Positions 11,647-25,033 of a stretch of DNA of 64,000 nt are shown one piece after another; position 1 is the first letter of the stretch, and each line of letters starts with the position of its first letter. Origin of the DNA: Primulina eburnea. Its lineage: Eukaryota; Streptophyta; Magnoliopsida; Lamiales; Gesneriaceae. The position numbers were made by a program, and so were the translations under genes. A model generated the notes under the pieces. It ran no database searches. It was not told the origin of the DNA and saw nothing but the letters and a program-made list of their open reading frames with translations. The stretch covers positions 29,503,321-29,567,320 of the forward strand of contig NC_133115.1 in assembly GCF_022965805.1 (NCBI RefSeq), in the 5' to 3' direction.

Positions 11647-11647
<1 letters not shown>

Positions 11648-12545
11648 TAGTATTTAACTCGTGCGATGCACGGGATTATATTATTAAAAATTAGTGAAAA
11701 ATGAATAGACATTTAAATTGAAAAATAATATAATTATAAAAACTATTTTTTCGCTAATTTTTAAAAACTTTCTTAAATACAACGTATGTCAATTAATTTT
11801 TTTGGCTAATAATCACTATCATATATCAAAATTTTAGATTGCGTTAGCCTAAGGCAATGACATGATGCTTATCGTGTTTAGTGTATTGATGTCGACCACC
11901 AACCTTAATACATATTTAATTCTTTAATTTTTTTGAAGTTATATATTATTATTTTTAAAATGTGATAAAAAAAATATTTTTAAATCAAATTCAATAAAAT
12001 TAATGAAAAATATTTTTTTTTTAAAATTCAGTAATTTCATCTAAATCCACATTCACAAACAATTTTGTAACATGACACATGTTTGACACATTTGAATGAT
12101 AACAATAATTGTTTCATCAATATCTTTATCCAAATGGATTGTGATTTTATCTACAAAATCTCTTCATAATATACACAACAACCTATTATTATTCCTAAAG
12201 AAAAATGAAATATGTGATTATAAATAAATTATGTATAAACCAGAAATTTTATTTTATTAACATTTAATATGTGTATTCCAAAACAATGCAAATAAATTTT
12301 ATAAAGTGTCTCTTAATAATATGCGCACTTTATTTAGAATTGGTTTAATCATTTCCATTACGGGATATTTTATACTATCAGGTATCCGTGAACTTTGTAA
12401 TATAGAACAAAATTATTACATTAGTAAATACGTAATAATTAAAATTTTGTACAAATAGAAAAATAATATTTTTTACTTCTCGATCATGAAAGTCAGATTT
12501 CAAACTTAATGTCTCGTTGTTATGAACTACGTTGTTACTATATGC
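11647..12545 (-). mobile_element. Non-autonomous Helitron, copy 1 (family X)
   Basis: The minus-strand 3' end shows CCCGTGCATCGCACGAG hairpin sequence then TTAAATACTAT, a decayed form of the hairpin plus CTAG end of Helitrons. The body matches the plus-strand copies at about 45150-46108 and 62700-63255, for example around the GAGACATTAA...TTCATGATCGAGAAGTAAA block. Confidence 0.65.
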
Positions 12546-12563
12546 AGGTAGTTCATAACAACG
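12515..12563. repeat. Perfect 16-bp hairpin stem, 17-nt loop
   Basis: CGTTGTTATGAACTAC at 12515-12530 is exactly complementary to GTAGTTCATAACAACG at 12548-12563. It stands at the outer edge of Helitron copy 1. Confidence 0.8.
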
Positions 12564-12599
12564 AAGAAATCTAATATAATAATAAATAATTTTATTTAT

Positions 12600-13590
12600 G
12601 ATAATAAATATGATAATTTTAAAACTAACACAATCTGCATTGTTATAGTAAATTTCAAATTTGGAGAAATAATAGGTTTTTTTAATATGTTTTTTGTGAG
12701 AGGATTTCCTATATTTTTATTCATTAGACGGGTTAATCATGCTTATATTTACAATAATAAGTAATATTTTCGACATAAAGATAATATTTTTTTATGAGTG
12801 GTCAAAATAAAAAATCCGTCTTACAAAAGTTTTTGTGTAGTTTTTTTCATGTATTCCTCCATATGTTTAGAAAAGCTATATTTATATTTAAAGTGAATTT
12901 TTATTATGATTGAGGAAGTGATTTGATGAATCTCAGACTCGATATCTATCTCATATTTTTCATTGTTGAGTATGATTGTGCTAGATTTATTTAATAATTT
13001 CAGAACTTGTGCAGAAAACAAAATTAATTTCAATTTGTTTTATGAAAGTGTACTGCTTAAAGCAATGATTTTTTAAAAAATGATGGGGTTTTTCTGTGAA
13101 AAAATATGAACAATACAAATGTTTATATTTTTACTATAACTATAATTTAATCAATTTATTACTTGTTTAGCTATAAATAATTTGCAAAATATTTCAGTAA
13201 TTATAAATATTTTCAATAATATTAATTTTTACCGGAAATTTGTGAGTTCAATGGCGTCTATAAATATTTATAATGATCATAAATTATTGCATTTCTATAG
13301 ATTTTTTTCCAATTTTAATGTTTTCGAAATTTTGACCAAATACTGATGACTTTTTGACCCAGGTTTAGTTAAAATTTGAATTGAATTCTTTGAATATGAA
13401 ACAAATAGTAAAAGTATTAGACATCAAAAGAAAAATATGTCTATTTTTCCAAATTTATTTCTCAATCTACGGGTTCAGAAATACATATGGCAAAGAGCTG
13501 GGGGTGATTTTGGGGATGTCCTATGCTGGACATTCTTCTGTTGCTCATATCATATCATAAGAAAGAAGTAAAGCCATGTAAAACAACATA
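12600..13590. other. AT-rich intergenic stretch downstream of COG2
   Basis: No coding or RNA gene is supported. The part nearest 13800 probably includes the COG2 3' UTR. Confidence 0.5.
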
Positions 13591-13808
13591 GAAAGATTAG
13601 AAAGAATACGAGTAAAACAAATACATACCAAAAAAAACAACCCTACTATATATAAGAAAAAATTCGATGGCGAAAAATGATTCCGGATATCTAACTCTGA
13701 TTCCTTCAACGCTTCTGCTTCGGCTAGAAGATCGCCACAGGGTTTTGGAACATATGACTGAATTCAAATAATTTGTCACATTGCAAATGGTAGCAGCCAA
13801 ATTAGGAA

Positions 13809-16800
13809 CTAGAAGCTAATTGTGTTTTGCTTGTCTGGAGGAGCTGTACACTGCCACAAGGAACAAAAAGCTGGAATAGTACTAGCATCAATACCCAGTG
13901 AATTGAGGTTCCGTCCATACTCCTGCGTGTCATAGAAAAGCGTGCAACGAGTGAGTAGAAACACAACCAATTCAATGAACAGGGATGTTGTGAAGTTTTT
14001 TTGAGGTAGGAGATACCACCTGAATATCAAGAAATAACTGCATGCATATCTTGTCTGTATCAGACACATTATGATCTGAGACATCTGAACTTGCCCCAGC
14101 TCGTCTTTGTGCACCTAAACGTATTTTTTGAAGCGTGGACTCTGTTTTTCGGGCCTGTCAACAATTTTAATCAGGCAATGTTATTTAGACAAAAGCATAT
14201 CCTATAACCTATCCTTCAATAAAAAATAGGTAGACAAGTTTCTACTCAATTAAAGCCCTGCCCTGTATGAGGAAGCCAGGAACTCAATAAGAATAAGTCC
14301 AATGACGCGCTGTGTTGAACCTCGGCGGGGTTATTCAGGATAATAGTAATAAACCTAGTTGTTTTCAGCGACATAGAGAAAATGCTTGAGGTGTGCACGT
14401 GTAACACAGAAAATGAAAGCTCTATATGAGGAAGCCAGGAACTCAATAAGAACGAGTCCAATGACGCTGTGTTGAACCTCGGCAGGGTTATTCAGGATAA
14501 CAGTAATAAACCTAGTTGTTTTCAGCGACATAGAGAAAATGCTTGAGGTGTGCACGTGTAACACAGAAGTATCTTCAATTACAGTTCTTCTCGTCTCTTT
14601 CACTCATACTGCTCAACTACCTTCAAATAGACATTAAATTTATATTTGTTTTGTCTGCCAAAGGTAAATTGACTTGGTTTATATCACGTGCTAATTTTAA
14701 AAGGAGTGAAATCTTGTTCATTGGGATGTCAAAACACATCCGTCCTCAGATCCACAATTGTGATACTGGCACGAGCATCTTGATGGAATTTATTTCAATA
14801 TATAAAGAGGAGAAAATTTTAATCATCGAAAAATGAGGAAGAGATCCAGAACACTAAATAATCAGCATACCATATTGATGAGCTCAGCAGCTAATTCATA
14901 ATATCGACGAGTGATCTCATTTGCAGCTCCATGTAAGAGTTCCTCACGAAGCTCACTGGTTAGATATGTAGCCGCTCGCTCTCCGTCCAGAAAAGCCTGC
15001 AAAAAGTAGGAAAGTTATGATAGAAGGTTTTCTGTATGAAGCAGTTAAAATTGAAGCAACAGACCAGCTGGAGTGCAAGAGATAAAGGTACAGAGAACAT
15101 CAGTTATGCTTGGGATTAATTCCTCATTCATCCATAATATTAAACAGAAGTTCCAAGTCTTTTTTTTCGAATTAGCAATTAAAAGACAGCTGAAATCAAT
15201 ATTTTATATTATATAAGATTCTGGAGCTTAAAAATTAGTTGTACCTTTAGAGGGCGCAATACACCAGATACATAAGGTGAATGCCTAACAGGTAGAGGCT
15301 TGTTTGTCATCCTATATGTGGCAGTTATTCCCTTCAATTGTCGCAAGTCCTACACCATTTGTTATAAAATCTATCAGAGTAATTCCTAATGAGTAAGGTA
15401 TTCCTCGTGGGTCTATAAAATAACTGTAAATACAATGAGAAAGTATTACAAAAATTCCTACTTAAATTTATAGCCATATAGCCTATAAACACAGGTAACA
15501 TGACAAAACCAATTAGAAAATAAAATTTATGCATCCGGCTCACCTCCACAGACTTCTCAACTAGAGTTTCTACTATCAAATTTATTACTTGAGGCTGAAG
15601 AACTCTGAGGGAGTTTCCACCGTGTAAAATACTCTGCTTCACAAGGTCAAGTACTTCAGCAGGACACAACTTCAGAAGTTCAAGAACATGCCTTAGATAG
15701 TCAACACAAACTTCCTCCACCAAGGATTTTAAATCATGAGTTATCTGTGAAACAAAAATTAATCAACAAATATGAAATAATAATCTTTGGCACACCATAA
15801 GATGGTTGCAAATTTTGCATAAGCATTCATATATGCTACAACCAAGAACTGCCAACAAGAAAAGGGAACCTAGGGGAAAATTTATTTATGGTTAAATAAT
15901 AAAATAACATCAAGAAAGAAATAAATATGTCAGCATTCCACCAGGCTAACTAATTAGATGTTTACAACCCTGGCGCAGTTAGAACTAAATCCATGCCTTG
16001 TGACTAGGGATGGCAATGGGGCAGGACGGGACGGGGTGGGGCGGGCCGGGGATGTCTTCCCCATTCCTGCCCCAATCCCCGCTTTTTCTAATCAGGGATT
16101 CCCCATTTAATCCTCGCGGTGATTAAGTCTAGAAAATCCTCATCCCGACTTCGCGTACATTAAATCTTCATCCTAGTCCTTATCCTTGCTTCAAATAATC
16201 TAGAAATGGTACAAGGTGGACCACATTTGTCATCATCATCCCCGACCTGACATGAATTAAATCACTATCCTCGTCACCGCTTCAAATATCGGTTGAATTA
16301 GTCCAAAAAGTCTTCAAATTCACTTAAAGAATATTGATACAATAATTGAATTATAAATATAAATATATATATTACTAAAATAATACAAACTTTTGTAATT
16401 CATGGTTTTAATAATTAAAAAAATGAAACCACATAATTATCATAAGGTGACGAGTTGAATCATGAACGAGATTTGAATGTTATGAATTTGAGTTTTTTTT
16501 GTTAATTATTAGAAAAGATCATTATTATTAGTAGTAATGATATTATTATCGGGAGCCTCGAGATGGGTTCTTGGATGAGGATAGCATTCTCACACTCGTC
16601 CACAATTTGTTTCGGGGAATTGAAAATCCCCAATCCAGCCCCACTTCAGGTTTTCCTAGCAGGGAAAATTGGCATCCCTACTTTTGACATATTAAAAGAA
16701 AATGGGCTTTGGACTTGCAGAATTCAGTGCTTAGCAAGTTCTCTTTTTTTTTTCCTCCTCATGCTATCACTTGTGGTTTCGGGGATGTATTTACAAGGCT

Positions 16801-19800
16801 CGGCATCCAACAATCGTCTTCACTTGGAATAGAGGACAAAGGATCACATTTTTACACATGTAAAATGTGTGGAATTTGCAGAATTGATAGCCACTGATTG
16901 GGACAATATATGAGGAAAAAGTTTCGGGTCTTCCCAAGTGGGCACACAGAGGCTTAGATAACAAAAAGAAAATTACAACAAAATACCAATAACTATGGTC
17001 TTCATAACTATCCCAGTATGTAATAATTTCGACTTTTTACGTCTAAAAGCTCGTTAAAAATTGTTTTCAAGGCCCTATGTTGTCCTAGTGAGAAATAGGT
17101 TCAAGGAACAGACTAATTTTTTGCACGGAAGAATTGAATTGTAGCAGAACAATGTGATACATACATAGAGGAAATCATCCGGGGCTGCAGAAATAGCCCA
17201 TTCAGATCCAGTGTTAGTGCTAGTATTCCTGGCTCTGTGAGCATTTAATCCAGCTGACAACCAGCTTGAGTATCTACATCCATAACAAATTGAATTTTCC
17301 AAATTTTGAGTTAAATTCAGAAATCATTGTAACCATGAAACTTCTAGCCTCACTAAACAAAAATGCAGAGACCTTGAAAGAAGTTGCAAAAATAAACGTA
17401 GAAATTTGTCTGAGCAAGAAAGAACAAGAACATCATTCGCCTAGCACGACCTCAAGCAATCCATAAGAGAAATACTCTGCTTCAATAATAATTTTTGAGA
17501 ATTTTGCTGGTTTGAGGTAGAGTTCAGAGAGGGCACAAGTGAAGTATTCATAAGTTCAGAATCCAAAGCACCAGCTATTTCCTGAAACCTGAGAAAATGA
17601 ATCAGATACTCAATATTGAGTTGCACTTTTCTTTTTTGACCTAATTCATCACCTTCCTTAGAAATGAAAGTCCCCGGACAAGTCAGAAAAAGGAAATATG
17701 AATTGTGTTTCGTACCTCAATGAGAAATAAACCCCGGTATTCCACTGCTTCATGAACTCTACATAGACTGCCTCTGCCCGAAGTTTAACAGCTACAGACC
17801 TAGTGGGACAGTAACCTTGCACAACAACAAAAAGCACGATGAATTAATTAAAAAAACATAACATAGCATATTAAAGTACATAATTTATCAAGTGCTTCTC
17901 AAATACCTTCTAGATAAGCCAAAAAATCTAGGCTTGACTTATAATTTTGGAGAAACTGTGTACGCCTTCCTGGAGAGAAAGCCCCTGGTTTTCCTGTTTG
18001 GATGGCTGATAAAACCTCTTTGAGGATGGAATTCGCCAGAAAGCTAAATACATGTAGACCTGAATTTTCTGCACATGTTTAGGCAAATAAATAATCAGCA
18101 TGAAGGGGGAAGAGAAATTCAATACCTCACGGATTGCAAGACAGAAATAAATAACCCATAAGAAAAAATGGTAGAGTGCGATGCATATACAAACAGGGCT
18201 AAAAATCCTAGATACACAGAAGAAAAAAATTTGGACAACGAGCATTTAGGCAGGATAAAATCTAGCAACTCAAAGATATTCATTATGACGCAGTGATACT
18301 AGCACACCACCCTGAATCAAGAGTGATCAACATAACCAAGAAAATATAGAATTGAAACTTAAATGACTCTTTTCAGCCAAAGAATTCCTGTACAATAGCA
18401 TTGGTGCATGGTTTTTTTTTTATGGATAGCAAGCATACCTGTAAATGATATATCCAATAAAAACATGCAATCATCTCTAATGAACTGTTTGATCCTTTCA
18501 TAGTCTTTCTCAAGCTCATCTGTAGATGACACGCCAACTGCACGATTTGATCCATGAGGGATAACTATCTGTATGAATGGAGCAACAACTGTAGAGCGAA
18601 AAATTTCTTCAGGGCTATTTGTATTATCAATAGCAGCATATGCACGTAAACAATTGTATACTGCATTTGCATCCCTGTTCTCGAGTCCATCTACAAAACA
18701 GTGTCCCAAGCTTGTATCCAGTAACAAGCTAGCATTGTGAATCCTCTTCTCCATATTCTCAATGAACGGCATATTCTGTACTGCCATCACATGAAAGGAA
18801 CCAGGATAAGTATTTGACAAGCCCAGATTAGGTACTATAAATGGAAGTCAGGGATCAAAATGGTGGAACAAGATATTTGACGCCTATCATTGTCCTTTGC
18901 TTTTCAGAAGAAGAAAAAGATGTGGGAGAAACCATCGGAGGAAGAAGATAGACCTGTGCATGAGCAATATAAAACTTCAGACGATTCATTTCACTAGCAA
19001 TTCTCTGCAGAAGTATGCTTTGTGTCTCCCTGAGGTTCATTCCATTTTCTACTTGTTGAAAGGATATACCATTGCTTAATTGACCCTTCTCGCCAGAATT
19101 CAAAGTTCCACTGGACCAATCAGCTGGAACACTTGGGAGCTCCTTTATCAATTTTTCAACCTGAACCAGTATAATTTGAAATTGATCAAACATAAATAGC
19201 AAACACCAGGGACAAACTATTCAACCGTTCAACTGCTTCTAAGGCGCACAAACAGTTGGTGAAATTTTGCAAAGGACACATATAAGGTCTGAATACTTTC
19301 CTCCGCTGTAATCAATCTATTGATGCAACCAAACAGGAATATATCACGTCGGTATCATCTACCAAAAGCCAATCTCAGATAGATACTATGGACCGGGCCA
19401 CACTACAAGCTAATGTTTTGCCAGCATCAACAAGAGTGTTTCAAAGGAATTATCGACGATGAAGTAATTATAAAACAAAAAAAAGGCCATTTCTAGCAAT
19501 TGACTTATTTAAGTTGTGAACTACGGCTTCAGCCCAAGCATCAAAAAGCAGCAGGCTAAAACAGTTCATCACTTTGCAAACGCAGGGGAACAAAACTGCA
19601 GTAGCGTGAGAATTTCAACCTAAAAATGTACTTCAGAAACTCTGACCTTAGAAACAACATGAAACGTGTCCAGCAACAACTCCAACACTTCCCTCGCCTC
19701 GTTGGCTCGTGCACGCTGCTTGAGCCGGCTCTGCAGCGCCATCAACGAGCCCTCAACCGATCCCCGGAAAGACAAAATCTTCTCCTTGATCTCTAGCAGT

Positions 19801-20111
19801 GGAGCCCGCATCCTCACCACAGCAGCGTCCACGTCGACGAGCTTAGTGCTGAGACTCACAAAATCCGAGTAGTCTCGATTGATGAGCTCGACGAGCTCGT
19901 GATTTAGGGCACCCAAATACGATCTCAGCTCCGATCGAAGTGTATCGAATGGAACAAATGTGCGAAGATCCGAGATATAGGATTCCGGATCGAATTCTTG
20001 GTCGGAGAATTTGGATGGATTCAGCCATAACGGATGCGAATCCTCAATTGGATCACCGAACAAATCCGTGGCGGATTTTGGCAATGGGGAGTGCAGCAGA
20101 TCTGTCGCCAT
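13809..20111 (-). CDS. COG2: Conserved oligomeric Golgi complex subunit 2, 12 exons, with in-frame TAG at codon 473
   Basis: COG2 is part of lobe A of the COG tethering complex, which docks retrograde vesicles at Golgi cisternae. Exons on the minus strand: 20111-19647, 19160-18954, 18775-18439, 18068-17907, 17815-17716, 17588-17373, 17273-17165, 15744-15544, 15349-15245, 14996-14871, 14154-14020, 13922-13809. All have GT-AG introns and join in phase to 759 codons including stop, matching the usual plant COG2 length. Family sequence is clear: FVPFDTLRSELRSYLGALNH, NRDYSDFVSLSTKLVDVDAA, and SCSDKFLRLFLQLLSR. TAG at 17443-17441 interrupts CLRSC-stop-ANDVLVLSCSDKF where a Trp is expected. Everything after it stays in frame and conserved. 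Either a recent nonsense mutation or a base error; translated as read it gives 472 residues. Confidence 0.9.
14266..14570. repeat. 159-bp tandem duplication in COG2 intron 10
   Basis: The segment starting TATGAGGAAGCCAGGAACTC occurs at 14266 and 14425 with a handful of differences. It lies wholly in the intron between exons 10 and 11, so it does not change the protein. Confidence 0.9.
16005..16680. mobile_element. Non-autonomous hAT element in COG2 intron 7
   Basis: Termini are TAGGGATGGCAAT and its near complement ATTGGCATCCCTA. The flanking 8 bp are CTTGTGAC (15997-16004) and CTTTTGAC (16681-16688), an 8-bp target duplication with one mismatch, which is the hAT hallmark. No transposase reading frame is present. 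Inner termini are rich in GGGGCGGG and CCCGCC blocks. The same element sits at the corresponding point of the inverted duplicate (43326-44037). Confidence 0.85.
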
Positions 20112-20876
20112 TGGAGACGGTGGTTTAGACTTCTTTTGTTGGATTTTACAAATCTTCACCCCAGGTACAGAGAAGATGGACAACTCGCTGCTGCTAATTG
20201 AAAACGCGACTTACGAGTTATGATCCCTTTGGCATTGAAATGCGACTCTTTAATTAAAAGGAAACTATCTTCGATTTCAGGGTCATGGAGATTGAAAAAA
20301 TAAATTTTTTAAAAAAACGGAGCAAAATTGCTATTTATATATTCTTCTTTAAAAAAATTGTTGGCTTAAAATTCTAGGCGGACTCGTAAATTTTAGACCT
20401 GGATAATTATTTAAATATAAGTCTTATTGGATAAGACAATACTTAAACTCATTTATATTTGATTAAAGAAATTTAAAACAACAAATTTAAAACTTTTTAG
20501 CTCACTGATAGTAACAGGTTTTTTTACAACTTTAGTTTAATAAAACACAATTTACATTAATCATTTGGCCATGATAATATATACACACACACAAACACAC
20601 ATATATATATATATATATGAAATAAGACCAAGCCTGCTGGTTTTGTAAAATATAAGCTCAGCTAATCACAAGGTATAAAGAGCAAAATCACTTCTCAATT
20701 TGCAGTAAGAAATCTGGTAACCATGCAATGAAATATAAAATGTTGTTAATGCATTCTGTTTCATAAGTTATAATTTCTGACGAGATGTTAACTTATACAT
20801 GGCAAGTCCAGCATAACATTTTCAGAACCAAGACCAACCCAGGATGGTATTTATAGACTAGAGAAAGTGGAATAGT
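20112..20876. other. Intergenic region between TAF1B and COG2
   Basis: 765 bp between the TAF1B stop and the COG2 start, both genes on the minus strand, so it should hold the TAF1B 3' UTR and the COG2 promoter. It contains an (AC)n/(AT)n microsatellite at about 20582-20620. No further gene seen. Confidence 0.7.
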
Positions 20877-23779
20877 TTATCGAATGTTCTGCTCCATAGT
20901 ATCATCATCATGGTTTTGTTCCTGGTCGTCACGACAGAAATCACAATAATCGTCAAGATTCTGCTTCAGATTTACCGAATAAACAATCATTTTTTCAAGC
21001 CATTTCAATCTCCGCTCAAAATTCAAGGTTGTCTGATGCATGATCCTGGTTTCAACTTGGGCAACCTTAGCACATGACCGAAGTAAGATGTAATAATCAG
21101 CATGAACAGCATAAATATACACTTCTTTCCTTTTCCTAACATAATGGACATAGTCTTTCCTCTTCACCTTAACCCGCGGAGGAACATAACAAAATTTGTG
21201 TTCTTCCATGTCCAACTTCAATTGTCTTATTCGGGCATCCCTATGGGAATCTGTCAAAGGTCGATTAGCATGTCCGGAACTTTTATCATTGTGCGAAGGA
21301 TCGTCCTGAGTACCTAATCCTACGCGCCCCTGCAAACAAGGACTCTGAAATTGAAGAATGCATTTCTAGGAAAATAAAATGCCACCTAAGAAACACTAGG
21401 AGTTATACAATTCAATTTGGATTTAACGAAAGCAGTGTACAATCATCCAAATATTTTTTAAATCAATCTAAGGAAAAAATCCAAGGGGATGATAATTGGC
21501 ACAGTGGAGGTGAAACGCTTGTATCAGAACTTCGAAATTTCACCAATATTCAAATAGAAATATGTTTGTAAATTTGTGGATGCAAAGATGGTGATACGAA
21601 TTTAGCCAATTGTGCTTATTACTTCATAATTCTTAATGATAAGGATTTGTCTATGATATAAAATTTATATTCCAGAGCCATACGGATAATGCCAAAGATT
21701 GAAAAGTTAAATGATTTTCTAAATTTAAAAAAAGTAAAACTCTTATACCTTGTCATTTTGATAAAGATCCCAAAACTCTTCCAACAACTTTTCTTCTTCC
21801 AGATCCTCAAATGATGGACGCAATCCAGAAAAAACTACATCTTTGCAATACTGGAGGTACGACGACAAGTCATGGCAATATGCTGTCAAAGGAAAGAAAT
21901 AGTTCAACAAGCTACATTTTTCGTGCACAGAAACTGAAAACCAAACAATGGAATTTTTATCCAAGAATAATACGCAAGAAATTGATAAATACAATTACCA
22001 TATGCATCATCTAGTTCGCTATATTTTGATTCAAGTATTTGTAGAAGCTCTATCCCATTCGATCCAGAATCTGGAATACCAAATTTGGTGAAATGAGATT
22101 TTGAATTGTTCGAAGATGATTTCTCAGCAGCATTATCCATCATAATATAATCGGACTGAGACTCGATTTCTTTCTTTATTTCATCTTGAGATGTTGTACT
22201 GGGATTGGACAAACTTGATTCCCACATTCCGTAGCCATTTATGTCAAAAAGAATCCTGATTGCCACAATGAGTACAGACATGACACATACACGAGTTGGA
22301 ATCCTTAACTCGTTAACTGACAGATACAACTCCGTAGGCATAGACCATTCATATATGCGACAAGCCAGAGAAATTATTTCTCCTGATGGCAGAGATAACT
22401 GAGAGCAATAGCGGGAAGCAATAGCATGAAAGTTCACAGGAGGTAACTCCAGACCAATTTTCAATGCAATATCAGCTGCCAGTGACTCCAACTTCTGTGA
22501 TGAGACAGCTTGGATGGGCCTGAACATACGACTGACACTGATGGGGCATGCCTTAGAATGAGATCCAATCTGCTTTTCAATTTCACAAAAAGCGGAAAAA
22601 TAAGGAAGCTTTCCTTCTACAGTCCACTTCAATATGTCAGATGGCAGAATTGCCTCTCTAGCCACATGACAAACAAGGAAAGAAATGGCTAATGAACAAG
22701 AGATGGGTATTCTGCTTCGGAGAGATCTATACCATATCATTACCACACGTTTCCCGAGGATATTAACAGGGTCGCCACGATATTTAGCATTAGGCTGAAA
22801 TTCTTCTGCTTCCCCTGCATTTCCAATATTAAGAGAACGATGAAAATAAAATGAGTTTGAATTCATGCCCGTACTCTAATCACCACCGCATATCTTTAAA
22901 ATTCCATTTAAGTTGACAACTAACATGAAATGTAATTGTCTCATGTTTCCAGTAGGACACAATGACGACGTAACAAATCCTTTCAATACATATCCAAACC
23001 ATACAAGACGTCGGAGTACTTCTCTCAAAACAAACCACTTTTACTCCCATTAGTAATCTTCTACACGCTTGTGATCCCAGGTTTCATGGTCTAAAATATT
23101 CTCCACTTAGGGAATGGGGACTAGGCTAAGGAGATAAAAAAAAAAAATTCAAAAGACAATTTAACTAGACCATGGTCATAATGAAATGCAGTCATTTTAA
23201 CCTTCTGAACAATAAAGGATAGGATATACCTTGTGTCTGACCCTCGGAATCATGAATGACCTGGTCTGCCCATTCATCAGCCATAATCCTAGTGGAAGCC
23301 AAAAACCTTAACCATATTGGCCCAACAAGACCAACAATTAATGGGCTAGCGTTAAACTTCTCAACCAAAGCCTCGCATTGCAATTGGATCATAACCTGAA
23401 GACCTGTCAAGTATCTCGACCTAATAGTGGAATGGTAGTCGTCGTAGCTAAAATTATTTTGACACGATCCAATGTTGACAGGCTCTGTTGGGTCAAATTC
23501 ATTATCCATATCATCCTCCATCATATACGGATGATCCCAAAACTGAGACGATGTGCATTTTACTTGGGAGATAGGCTCAACAGCAAGGACTTGGGCTGGC
23601 CGAACTCGGCTGTGCGAGGCCGAGTAATGGTTGATAATCTGTTCTTCATCGACTCCTGTATCAAATATATCTTCTGCTTGTGAGTTACAGTAGCCACAAT
23701 AGAAAAATCCATCATCAGATATCATAAAGCCAACGCTGCTGCCACACACTTGGCATGTCTGTCGTAATCTTCCTGTCAT
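20877..23779 (-). CDS. TAF1B: TBP-associated factor, RNA polymerase I subunit B (Rrn7/TAF1B-like), 4 exons
   Basis: TAF1B/Rrn7 is the TFIIB-like factor that brings RNA polymerase I to rDNA promoters in the nucleolus. Exons: 23779-23230, 22814-21999, 21882-21749, 21329-20877, with GT-AG borders and consistent phases, giving 650 residues. The N terminus has a zinc ribbon with Cys 9, 12, 28 and 31 (CQVCGSS, YCGYCN). The middle (exon 2) carries the cyclin-like region with RSLRSRIPISCSLAISFLVCH and NELRIPTRVCVMSVLIVAIR. The C terminus is basic then acidic and ends in exon 4. No stop or frameshift was found. Its sequence just upstream of the start appears to have lost about 850 bp relative to the duplicate at 40680-42770, which may have removed the original promoter. 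Confidence 0.85.
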
Positions 23780-23954
23780 CGTATCTATGAGAATATATAG
23801 AAATTAGATGTATGGCTGGCATCTTTTTGAAAAAAAGGTGAAGAACTAATTACTTTGTCACACCACATTGCGTAAAAAGGTAACAGATAATATTTTTCAT
23901 GAAAATAAAACATAGGGAGCTTCAAACTGATTACTAAACAAAAAACAAAGTGAA

Positions 23955-25030
23955 ATCCGGTAAATTTTATACTTAATTATAATATATTATTTTTTATTAA
24001 TTTATTTGAACCCATAATTAATTGACATATATAACATATTCAGTTTGAAATAGTTTTTCAATATTTATATTAATAAATAAATTTACTTATTTAAAAATTA
24101 AATCATTTAATCCTTACATGTGTATATATGTGTGATTGTAAATTTTTAAAAATACATCAATTGATTAATCTGTAACCTTGTTTTTGAATTGATAATATGC
24201 ATGTGAAAAAAATATTATTTATCATTATGTGGATACAATTTTGTATAAAAATATCATAACTTACATCTTAATTGAAAATGCTAAAAAGAATTTAAAAAAT
24301 CATTGTTGTTGCTGCGAGGCTTATTCAATTATTAAGAATTAAGCGGTATTTTTTTGGATCATCTTTTATTATTATTGAATATTACATCAATTTGTATAAA
24401 TCATAAATTAAAAATCACAAAATCAATTCTAGAATTAAAAATTTCATATGATATTAAAATAAAAAATTATTAAATGAACAAGCCAAAAAAATAAAACATT
24501 TGAAAGAAAATATGAAAATATAACTAAAGAAACATTTCGAAAATTTGAGAGAGTGATAGAGATAGATGAGTGGAAAGAAAATAAGAAGAGAGATGATGTA
24601 AAGCGACATAGAGAGAAATAAATAGCTTGTGTATTAGGTAGAAGTTTTAAAAATACATCCAAATCTTCGGGTTGAACCTAATACAATTTTTGACAATTTA
24701 TAGTTGTAACATAGACTTTAATGTTTATATGTTAATGAATTCCATGAAATTATTAAAAGTCTATTGAAAATTTGAATACATCTAGACTTTTATAGAGTTT
24801 TTAAAAATCAATGTTGAATATCACTTGACTTTTAAAAGTCTTAATTGAATACTTCTAGACTTTTAAAATCTACAAAAGTCATTAAAAATCAGTAAATATC
24901 CTACATTGCATACGCTAGTTTAAATTTTTTGTTTTAAATAATATTTGTGTGAAATTCTAGATATTATACAAAAATATAAAAGTTATAGTGATATATTTAT
25001 TTAAAAATATAGATAAAAATAATAAATTAT
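23955..25030 (-). repeat. Upstream arm of the inverted duplication, truncated AT-rich transposon
   Basis: This stretch matches 40680-41735 on the opposite strand almost base for base, including ACTTTTAAAAGTCTAG-type motifs and an inverted AAAGTC-rich structure. At about 23955 the match jumps: here ...AAAATTT is joined directly to ACCGGATTTCACTTTG, while the other copy has about 850 bp between. No protein coding seen; the frame at 24444-24662 is duplicated DNA, not a gene. Confidence 0.8.
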
Positions 25031-25033
25031 TTG

